Positions 57,756-64,000 of a stretch of 64,000 bases of DNA are shown here, one piece after another (positions within the stretch are counted from its first letter, which is position 1; each line of letters opens with the position of its first letter). The notes beneath the pieces were generated by a model that saw only the letters and a program-made list of their open reading frames with translations, did no database searches and was not told the DNA's origin. Location of the stretch: NCBI RefSeq assembly GCF_001742745.1, contig NZ_MJAK01000001.1, forward strand, positions 124,001 to 188,000. The letters are read 5' to 3'. The stretch comes from Curtobacterium sp. ER1/6. Its GTDB lineage: Bacteria; Actinomycetota; Actinomycetes; Actinomycetales; Microbacteriaceae. The translations under genes and the position numbers were made by a program.

Positions 57756-58835
57756 ATGGCCCACCAGTGGCAGGGAGTCCTGCGCGAGTACGCCGACCGT
57801 CTCGACGTCACCGAGGCGACGCCCGTCGTCACCCTCGGCGAGGGCGGGACGCCGCTCATCCCGGCGCGACGCCTGTCGGAGCGCACCGGCGCGGACGTGT
57901 ACGTGAAGTTCGAGGGCATGAACCCGACCGGGTCGTTCAAGGACCGCGGCATGACGATGGCGATCTCGAAGGCCGTCGAGCACGGCGCGAAGGCCGTCAT
58001 CTGCGCCTCGACCGGCAACACGAGCGCCTCGGCCGCCGCCTACGCCACGCACGCGGGCATCACCGCGGCGGTGCTCGTGCCCGAGGGCAAGATCGCGATG
58101 GGCAAGCTCAGCCAGGCCGTCGCGCACGACGCGCAGCTGCTGCAGGTCCAGGGCAACTTCGACGACTGCCTCGAAATCGCCCGTGACCTCGCGGCGAACT
58201 ACCCGGTGCACCTCGTCAACTCGGTGAACAACGACCGCATCGAGGGCCAGAAGACCGCGGCGTTCGAGGTCGTCGACGTGCTCGGTGACGCGCCGGACTT
58301 CCACTTCCTGCCGGTCGGCAACGCGGGCAACTACACCGCGTACTCCCGCGGGTACCGCGAGGACGTCGCGGCGGGCCGATCGACCCGGATGCCCCGCATG
58401 TTCGGCTTCCAGGCCGCCGGGTCCGCGCCGATCGTCTCCGGCGAGGTCGTCCGCCACCCGGACACCATCGCCTCGGCGATCCGGATCGGCAACCCGGCCT
58501 CGTGGCAGTACGCCCTCGACGCCCGCGAGGAGACCGACGGCTACTTCGGCGCGATCACCGACGAGGGCATCCTCGCCGCCCACCGGATCCTGTCGGCCGA
58601 GGTCGGCGTCTTCGTCGAGCCGGCGTCGGCGATCGGTGTCGCCGGGCTGCTCGAGCGCGCGGACGCCGGTGTCGTGCCGAAGGGGGCGAAGGTCGTCATC
58701 ACGGTGACCGGTCACGGCCTGAAGGACCCGCAGTGGGCCCTCCGCACGGCGGACGGCGGCGAGGTCGCCCCGACGAGCGTCCCGGTGGACACGAAGTCGG
58801 TGGCGGAGGTCCTCGGACTGGTCGGCCCCGCGTGA
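57756..58835 (+). CDS. thrC: Threonine synthase
   Basis: 359 residues. PLP lysine in [18 protein letters not shown], substrate/phosphate loops [19 protein letters not shown] and [14 protein letters not shown]. It converts phosphohomoserine to threonine. AAGGAGA lies 6 bp before the ATG. Its stop overlaps the thrB GTG (GTGA, 58832-58835). Confidence 0.97.
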   Translation: MAHQWQGVLREYADRLDVTEATPVVTLGEGGTPLIPARRLSERTGADVYVKFEGMNPTGSFKDRGMTMAISKAVEHGAKAVICASTGNTSASAAAYATHAGITAAVLVPEGKIAMGKLSQAVAHDAQLLQVQGNFDDCLEIARDLAANYPVHLVNSVNNDRIEGQKTAAFEVVDVLGDAPDFHFLPVGNAGNYTAYSRGYREDVAAGRSTRMPRMFGFQAAGSAPIVSGEVVRHPDTIASAIRIGNPASWQYALDAREETDGYFGAITDEGILAAHRILSAEVGVFVEPASAIGVAGLLERADAGVVPKGAKVVITVTGHGLKDPQWALRTADGGEVAPTSVPVDTKSVAEVLGLVGPA

Positions 58836-59824
58836 GCACCGCCCGCTCGTCCGGACCGGGGGAGGGCGTGACCGCCCGCAGCGCTGTACCGGCCGGACGG
58901 GCGGTCCGCGTGCGCGTCCCGGCGACCTCGGCGAACCTCGGTCCCGGCTTCGACTCGCTCGGCCTCGCCCTCTCCGTGTACGACGAGGTCGTCGTGCGCG
59001 TCCGGCCGGAGCCCGGTGCGACGGTGACCGTCGAGGGCGTCGGCGCCGGCGAGGTCGCCACGGACGACACCAACCTGGTCGTCCAGGCGGTCCGTCGCGG
59101 GCTCGCGCACGCCGGGGTGGATCAGCCCGGGCTCGACCTGCACGCCGTGAACGCGATCGCGCACGGCCGCGGGATGGGATCGTCGGCGGCGGCCATCGTC
59201 GCCGGCCTGATGGCCGCGCGCGGCCTGCTCGAGGGGATCGTCGACCTCGACGCGTCGACGCTCCTCACCCTGGCCACCGAGATGGAGGGGCACCCGGACA
59301 ACGTCGCTCCGGCGCTCTTCGGTGGCCTCACCATCGCCTGGATGACGGCCGACGGGCCCGCCGTCAAGCGACTGCTCGTGCACCGCGGTGTGTCGCCCGT
59401 CGTGTTCGTCCCCGCCTCGACGCTGTCGACGAAGCTCGCCCGCTCGCTGCAGCCCGCGAGCGTGCCGCACGAGGACGCCGCGTTCAACGTGTCCCGCTCG
59501 GCCCTCCTCGTCGCGGCGCTCATCCAGAGCCCCGAGCTCCTGCTCGCGGCGACCGAGGACCGGCTGCACCAGTCGTACCGCGCGAGCGCGATGCCGGAGA
59601 CCGACGCCCTGATCGCCCTCCTGCGTCAGCACGGGCTGGCCGCGGTGGTGTCCGGCGCCGGACCGAGCCTGCTCGTCCTCGGCAGCGACCCGTCGCAGCG
59701 CCTGACGGCCGCCGACCTCGTGCAGCGACACGCGCAGGGGGACTGGCGGGCGCTCATGCTGGCCGTGGACCTCGGTGGTGCTACAGTGGTGCCGCACTCG
59801 GCGCTCGAAGCCGATCCCGCGTAG
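58832..59824 (+). CDS. thrB: Homoserine kinase (GHMP family)
   Basis: 330 residues. [20 protein letters not shown] (N-terminal motif), the ATP loop [19 protein letters not shown] and the C-terminal [11 protein letters not shown] are classic GHMP motifs. It phosphorylates homoserine for thrC. The GTG overlaps the thrC stop by 4 bp. The unusual 24-residue N-terminal extension before the first motif may be flexible. A -10-like TACAGT near its 3' end may start the rho message. Confidence 0.96.
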   Translation: MSTARSSGPGEGVTARSAVPAGRAVRVRVPATSANLGPGFDSLGLALSVYDEVVVRVRPEPGATVTVEGVGAGEVATDDTNLVVQAVRRGLAHAGVDQPGLDLHAVNAIAHGRGMGSSAAAIVAGLMAARGLLEGIVDLDASTLLTLATEMEGHPDNVAPALFGGLTIAWMTADGPAVKRLLVHRGVSPVVFVPASTLSTKLARSLQPASVPHEDAAFNVSRSALLVAALIQSPELLLAATEDRLHQSYRASAMPETDALIALLRQHGLAAVVSGAGPSLLVLGSDPSQRLTAADLVQRHAQGDWRALMLAVDLGGATVVPHSALEADPA

Positions 59825-60002
59825 GCGCAAGGAATCATCCGCCCTGGACCGATCCGCTGCTGGCGCAGGGTCCGGTGCGCGGGGGCACTCTCTTTCAGAA
59901 CACCGAATCCCGGTCCGTCGTCTGAACGACGGACGCAGCGCATCCCAGCGCCGTGACGGTGGAAACTCTCCGCGTTCTGCGGTCCGAAAGGAAACACCGA
60001 CC
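59782..60002 (+). promoter_or_regulatory. Possible rho promoter and structured leader
   Basis: TACAGT (59782-59787), inside the end of thrB, is a plausible -10; no strong -35 is seen. The ~200-nt leader contains a perfect 9-bp hairpin GTCCGTCGT-ctga-ACGACGGAC (59913-59921/59926-59934) and an AAAGGAAA SD before the rho start. Autoregulation of rho through its leader is known in other bacteria; here it is only a possibility. Confidence 0.45.
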
Positions 60003-62234
60003 TTGACGAACGTCAACGACTCCACCGCGGTGGAGATCCCCAGCGACCTGCGCGCACTCCGCCTGCCGGAGCTCCAGCGCATCGCGTCCTCGCTCGGCAT
60101 CACCGGGCTCTCGAAGCTCCGCAAGGGCGACCTCATCGCGGCGATCGAGGACAAGCGCCCGGCGGGCGACGAGGCCGCGGCCCCCGCGGCAGCCGAAGCG
60201 CCCGTCGCCACGGAGCAGCCGACGCTGGCCGCTCCGGCGACGTCGCCGGCCGCCGAGGACGCCCCCGCACAGCCGGTCGAGACGGCGCAGCCCGCCGCCG
60301 AGCAGCAGACCGACGCCCAGCAGACCGACGCCCAGCAGACCGGCACCGAGCAGGCCGAGCAGCCCGCGCGCGGCCGCCGGTCGCGCCGTGCCTCGTCGAG
60401 TGGCACCGTCACCGCGGAGCCGACGTCGGCAGCCGAGCACACCAACCACGGCCACACCGGTACCGAGGACCTGCTCGCGGGCCTCGACCAGGTCCGTGCC
60501 GAGAAGGACGCGGCCGAGGCGGCGCAGAACGGCCGTCGTCGCGGCCGTCGGGGCGGACAGGACGCGGCCCAGCAGTCGCCCGAGCAGCAGCAGGACGACG
60601 CCCAGCAGCAGGACGCCGGCCAGGAGGCCCGTGTCGCCTCGGCCGAGCAGCCCACCTCCGCCCCGGAGCAGGGTGACCAGGGCGACCAGTCCGACCAGCA
60701 GGGCGAGGGCGGCTCTCGCCGCGGTCGTCGCAGCCGGGGTCGCGGTCGCGGTCGCGGGCAGAACGCCGACGGCACCGAGCAGCAGAACGGTGACCAGCAG
60801 GGCGGGCAGCAGCAGGCCGCCCAGCAGAAGCAGAACGGCAAGCAGGACGACCAGCGCTCCGGCGACGCCAAGCAGGACGACCGCCAGCAGAACGGTCAGC
60901 AGAAGCAGAACGGTCAGCAGAAGCAGAACGCTCAGCAGCAGCAGAGCGGTCAGCAGCAGAACGGCCAGCAGCAGGACGACGCCGAGACCGGTCGGGGCCG
61001 TCGTCAGCGCGACCGCAAGCGCGGCCGTGGTGGCCAGAACGACGAGTTCGAGCCGGAGATCACCGAGGACGACGTCCTCATCCCGATCGCGGGCATCCTC
61101 GACGTGCTCGACAACTACGCCTTCGTGCGCACCACCGGGTACCTTCCGGGCCCGAGCGACGTCTACGTCTCGCTCGGCCAGGTGAAGAAGTACCACCTGC
61201 GCAAGGGCGACGCGGTCGTCGGGTCGATCAAGCAGCCGCGGAACGACGAGCAGCAGGGCCGCCAGAAGTACAACGCCCTGGTCAAGGTCGACACCGTGAA
61301 CGGTCAGACCGCCGAGGAGGCCGCCGCGCGCGTCGACTTCCAGGACCTCACCCCGCTGTACCCGAACGAGCGCCTGCGCCTCGAGACCGAGCCGCAGAAG
61401 CTGTCGACCCGCATCATCGACCTCGTGTCGCCGATCGGCAAGGGCCAGCGTGGTCTCATCGTGTCGCCCCCCAAGGCCGGCAAGACCGTCGTGCTGCAGG
61501 CGATCGCGAACGCGATCGCGAAGAACAACCCCGAGGCGCACCTCATGGTCGTGCTCGTGGACGAGCGGCCCGAAGAGGTCACCGACATGCAGCGCTCGGT
61601 GAAGGGCGAGGTCATCGCCTCGACCTTCGACCGTCCGGCCGAGGACCACACGACGGTCGCGGAGCTCGCCATCGAGCGTGCGAAGCGCCTCGTCGAGCTC
61701 GGACACGACGTCGTCGTGCTCCTCGACTCGATCACCCGTCTGGGCCGCGCCTACAACCTGGCGACCCCGGCCTCGGGCCGCGTGCTCTCCGGTGGCGTGG
61801 ACTCGGCGGCGCTGTACCCGCCGAAGCGCTTCTTCGGCGCCGCGCGCAACATCGAGGACGGCGGCTCGCTGACCATCCTCGCCACCGCGCTCGTCGAGAC
61901 CGGGTCGAAGATGGACGAGGTGATCTTCGAGGAGTTCAAGGGCACGGGCAACATGGAGCTCCGCCTCAACCGGCACCTCGCCGACAAGCGGATCTTCCCG
62001 GCCGTGGACATCAACGCCTCCGGCACCCGGCGCGAGGAGCAGCTGCTCTCCGCGGACGAGGTCGCGATCACCTGGCGCCTGCGCCGGGCACTCGCGGGGC
62101 TCGACCCGCAGCAGGCGCTCGACGTCGTCCTCCGCAACCTCAAGGAGACGCAGTCGAACGTCGAGTTCCTGGTCCAGATCCAGAAGTCGGTGCCGGCGAC
62201 CAACGGTCACCACGGCAACGGCCACCAGGAGTAA
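60003..62234 (+). CDS. rho: Transcription termination factor Rho with long Q/N-rich insertion
   Basis: 743 residues, far longer than E. coli Rho because of an N-terminal insertion. An N-terminal Rho helix-bundle ([20 protein letters not shown]) is followed by an acidic, then Gln/Asn/Gly/Arg-rich low-complexity segment (about 50-345), then the RNA-binding cold-shock domain ([20 protein letters not shown]), Walker [13 protein letters not shown] and [16 protein letters not shown]. The TTG start at 60003 gives the usual MTNVND N-terminus; SD AAAGGAAA lies about 9 bp upstream. It terminates transcription as a hexameric RNA translocase. The insertion contains an 18-bp DNA tandem repeat. Confidence 0.96.
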   Translation: MTNVNDSTAVEIPSDLRALRLPELQRIASSLGITGLSKLRKGDLIAAIEDKRPAGDEAAAPAAAEAPVATEQPTLAAPATSPAAEDAPAQPVETAQPAAEQQTDAQQTDAQQTGTEQAEQPARGRRSRRASSSGTVTAEPTSAAEHTNHGHTGTEDLLAGLDQVRAEKDAAEAAQNGRRRGRRGGQDAAQQSPEQQQDDAQQQDAGQEARVASAEQPTSAPEQGDQGDQSDQQGEGGSRRGRRSRGRGRGRGQNADGTEQQNGDQQGGQQQAAQQKQNGKQDDQRSGDAKQDDRQQNGQQKQNGQQKQNAQQQQSGQQQNGQQQDDAETGRGRRQRDRKRGRGGQNDEFEPEITEDDVLIPIAGILDVLDNYAFVRTTGYLPGPSDVYVSLGQVKKYHLRKGDAVVGSIKQPRNDEQQGRQKYNALVKVDTVNGQTAEEAAARVDFQDLTPLYPNERLRLETEPQKLSTRIIDLVSPIGKGQRGLIVSPPKAGKTVVLQAIANAIAKNNPEAHLMVVLVDERPEEVTDMQRSVKGEVIASTFDRPAEDHTTVAELAIERAKRLVELGHDVVVLLDSITRLGRAYNLATPASGRVLSGGVDSAALYPPKRFFGAARNIEDGGSLTILATALVETGSKMDEVIFEEFKGTGNMELRLNRHLADKRIFPAVDINASGTRREEQLLSADEVAITWRLRRALAGLDPQQALDVVLRNLKETQSNVEFLVQIQKSVPATNGHHGNGHQE
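60894..60947 (+). repeat. 18-bp tandem repeats in the rho Q/N-rich region
   Basis: Units GGTCAGCAGAAGCAGAAC at 60894-60911 and 60912-60929, then a diverged copy 60930-60947, encoding the GQQKQN hexapeptide. In-frame, so length changes would alter only the low-complexity segment. Confidence 0.8.
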
Positions 62235-62237
62235 CGC

Positions 62238-63320
62238 GTGTTCGAGTCGGTGGCAGGGCTGCTGGCGGAACACGAGGACCTGACGCAGCAGCTGTCGGAC
62301 CCCGCGCTCCACGCCGATGCGGCCCGCGCGAAGAAGGTGAACCGGCGGTACGCCGAGCTCAACCAGATCAAGGCCGCGTACGAGGCCTGGCAGGCGGCGG
62401 GGGACGACCTCGCCGCCGCCCAGGAGCTCGCCCGCGAGGACGAGGCGTTCGCGGACGAGGTCCCGGCACTCCAGGAGCAGCTGTCGGAGCGCCAGGAGCG
62501 TCTCCGTCGACTGCTCATCCCGCGGGACCCGGACGACGGCCGCGACGTCATCATGGAGATCAAGGGCGGTGAGGGCGGCGAGGAGTCCGCACTCTTCGCG
62601 GCCGACCTCCTGCGCATGTACTCGCACTACGCCGAGACGAAGGGCTGGAAGGTCGAGCTCCTCGAGCGGACCGAGAGCGACCTCGGCGGCTACAAGGACG
62701 TGCAGGTCGCGATCAAGTCGAACGCGACCGACCCGTCCCAGGGCGTCTGGGCGCACCTGAAGTACGAGGGTGGCGTGCACCGCGTGCAGCGCGTGCCGGC
62801 CACCGAGTCGCAGGGGCGCATCCACACCTCGACCACCGGCGTGCTGGTGTTCCCCGAGGTGGACGAGCCCGAGGAGGTCCAGATCAACCAGAACGACCTC
62901 AAGATCGACGTCTACCGGTCCTCCGGCCCCGGCGGGCAGTCGGTCAACACGACCGACTCCGCCGTGCGCATCACCCACCTGCCCACGGGCATCACGGTGG
63001 CGATGCAGAACGAGAAGTCGCAGCTGCAGAACCGCGAGGCCGGCATGCGCGTCCTCCGGGCCCGCATCCTCGCGCGGCAGCAGGAGGAGCTCGACGCCAT
63101 CGCCTCGGACGCGCGCAAGTCGCAGATCCGCGGCATGGACCGTTCGGAGCGCATCCGCACGTACAACTTCCCGGAGAACCGGATCGCGGACCACCGCACC
63201 GGGTACAAGGCGTACGACCTGGACCGCGTGATGAACGGTGCGCTCGAGCCCGTCGTCCAGTCCGCCATCTCGGCGGACGAAGAGGCTCGGCTCGCCGCCA
63301 TCGGCGACCAGGACGCCTGA
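62238..63320 (+). CDS. prfA: Peptide chain release factor 1
   Basis: 360 residues. GGQ motif in [14 protein letters not shown] (peptidyl hydrolysis), and the codon-recognition tripeptide PAT in [17 protein letters not shown], which assigns it to RF1 (UAA/UAG) rather than RF2. The GTG start lies 3 bp after the rho stop, with AGGAG overlapping the rho end. Its GGQ Gln is the substrate of PrmC encoded immediately downstream. Confidence 0.97.
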   Translation: MFESVAGLLAEHEDLTQQLSDPALHADAARAKKVNRRYAELNQIKAAYEAWQAAGDDLAAAQELAREDEAFADEVPALQEQLSERQERLRRLLIPRDPDDGRDVIMEIKGGEGGEESALFAADLLRMYSHYAETKGWKVELLERTESDLGGYKDVQVAIKSNATDPSQGVWAHLKYEGGVHRVQRVPATESQGRIHTSTTGVLVFPEVDEPEEVQINQNDLKIDVYRSSGPGGQSVNTTDSAVRITHLPTGITVAMQNEKSQLQNREAGMRVLRARILARQQEELDAIASDARKSQIRGMDRSERIRTYNFPENRIADHRTGYKAYDLDRVMNGALEPVVQSAISADEEARLAAIGDQDA

Positions 63321-63340
63321 TCACCGGCCCGGAGGCACGC

Positions 63341-64000
63341 ATCACGTCCGACACGCCCGTCCCGGCCGCCGCGGATCGCCTGCTCGAGCAGGCGACCGCG
63401 GCGCTCGTCGCGTCCGGCGTCCCCACCCCGCGCGTGGACGCCGAGCTGCTGCTCGCGTGGGCGACGGACACCTCCCGGGGCGCGGTGCAGGCCCGGGCGC
63501 TGACCGGGGGAGCGATCGCCCCGGAGCACGTCGAGCGCTTCCGCCACGCGGTCGCCCGACGCGTCACCCGTGAACCGCTCCAGCACATCACGGGACAGGC
63601 GTACTTCCGCGCGCTGACCCTGTCGGTCGGACCGGGCGTCTTCGTGCCCCGGCCCGAGACCGAGGGCGTCGTGCAGTTCGGCATCGACGCGCTCCGCGCC
63701 ACCGCGGTGCCGTCGCCCGTCGCGGTCGACCTGGGCTCCGGCAGCGGGGCGATCGCGATCGCGATGGACACCGAAGTGCCGAACGCCGTGGTGTACGCAG
63801 TCGAGCGGTCGCCCGAGGCACTGCCGTGGACGCGGCGCAACGTGGACGCCCACGGCGGGACCGTACGACTCGTCGAGGGCGACCTCGCGGACGCGCTGCC
63901 CGAGCTGGACGGCACCGTGTCGGTCGTCGTGTCGAACCCGCCCTACGTGCCGGACGACATGGTGCCGGTGGACCCGGAGGTCCGCGACCACGACCCGGCG
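63341..64000 (+). CDS. prmC: Release-factor glutamine methyltransferase PrmC (3' truncated, start uncertain)
   Basis: The frame runs off the window end. At least 220 residues: an N-terminal helical domain (DRLLEQATAALVASGVPTPRVDAELLLAW), the SAM loop VAVDLGSGSGAIAIAM and the catalytic NPPYVP. It methylates Gln of the GGQ motif of release factors, matching its place after prfA. No ATG/GTG/TTG occurs where the conserved N-terminus begins. GGAGG (63331-63335) precedes an ATC at 63341, and CTG 63317 overlaps the prfA stop (CTGA); the first canonical in-frame start (GTG 63434) would remove conserved sequence. Confidence 0.85.
   Translation, partial: MTSDTPVPAAADRLLEQATAALVASGVPTPRVDAELLLAWATDTSRGAVQARALTGGAIAPEHVERFRHAVARRVTREPLQHITGQAYFRALTLSVGPGVFVPRPETEGVVQFGIDALRATAVPSPVAVDLGSGSGAIAIAMDTEVPNAVVYAVERSPEALPWTRRNVDAHGGTVRLVEGDLADALPELDGTVSVVVSNPPYVPDDMVPVDPEVRDHDPA

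Noticed and set aside
51924-59824. A biosynthetic gene cluster linking lysA to the lysine-type NRPS
   Set aside because: argS-lysA-hom-thr order is common in actinobacteria regardless of poly-lysine synthesis, so proximity to the NRPS is not evidence of a dedicated precursor pathway.

Overview
The window is very GC-rich DNA from an actinobacterium, most likely a Microbacteriaceae member such as Curtobacterium. The argS-lysA-hom-thrC-thrB-rho-prfA-prmC order, acetylhomoserine-type methionine synthesis, GTG starts and widespread TANNNT -10 boxes a few bases before start codons all fit; the genus is an inference. I see no phage, transposase or CRISPR array. It holds 58 protein genes (one cut at each edge) and one tRNA.

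Layout. 1-5.0 kb: tail of a polyprenyl-sugar mannosyltransferase-like gene, a thiamine-binding-type protein, two small genes, a divergent oxidoreductase/MarR pair with two operators, and an MFS exporter. 5.0-8.4 kb: a three-gene two-component system with a membrane partner. 8.5-12.5 kb: metX, metY and a membrane acyltransferase. 12.5-16.1 kb: SDR, phosphoribosyltransferase, S51 peptidase, ung and a GNAT. 16.1-16.6 kb: an array of structured repeats. 16.6-19.6 kb: gluconate regulator, permease and kinase. 19.6-22 kb: L,D-transpeptidase and a CYP152-type P450. 22-26.9 kb: ABC-F, response regulator, histidine kinase and CPBP protease on one strand. 27-29.4 kb: NmrA-like protein and amidase. 29.5-35.7 kb: a complete oligopeptide ABC operon plus a hydrolase. 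35.7-37.5 kb: iron-regulated siderophore-interacting protein and FecE-type ATPase. 37.8-43.4 kb: HExxH protein, flavoprotein disulfide reductase, degenerate ureohydrolase, PspA and a TPM protein. 43.6-50.8 kb: 67-residue protein, phosphopantetheinyl transferase, methionine aminopeptidase, XRE regulator, M1 peptidase and a giant Pls/PosA-type NRPS. 51-64 kb: tRNA-Arg, a lipoprotein, then argS, lysA, hom, thrC, thrB, rho, prfA and prmC.

The most interesting system is at 43.9-50.8 kb. A 1,315-residue synthetase has the A-T-membrane-(acyltransferase-like)x3 layout of epsilon-poly-L-lysine synthetase. Its gene overlaps an M1 metallopeptidase gene, and a Sfp-type phosphopantetheinyl transferase lies close by. 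The eye-read adenylation code resembles a lysine code, so this may be a producer, tailor and activator set for a cationic homopoly(amino acid).

A second theme is non-coding. A GC-rich hairpin (arm core GGACGGGAGGCGCG) recurs between genes across the whole window and, as half-sites, inside three coding sequences. A second, longer two-stem element recurs at three loci. A third theme is leaderless transcription: about twenty genes have a TANNNT or CANNNT hexamer ending 6-9 bases before the start codon and no Shine-Dalgarno sequence.
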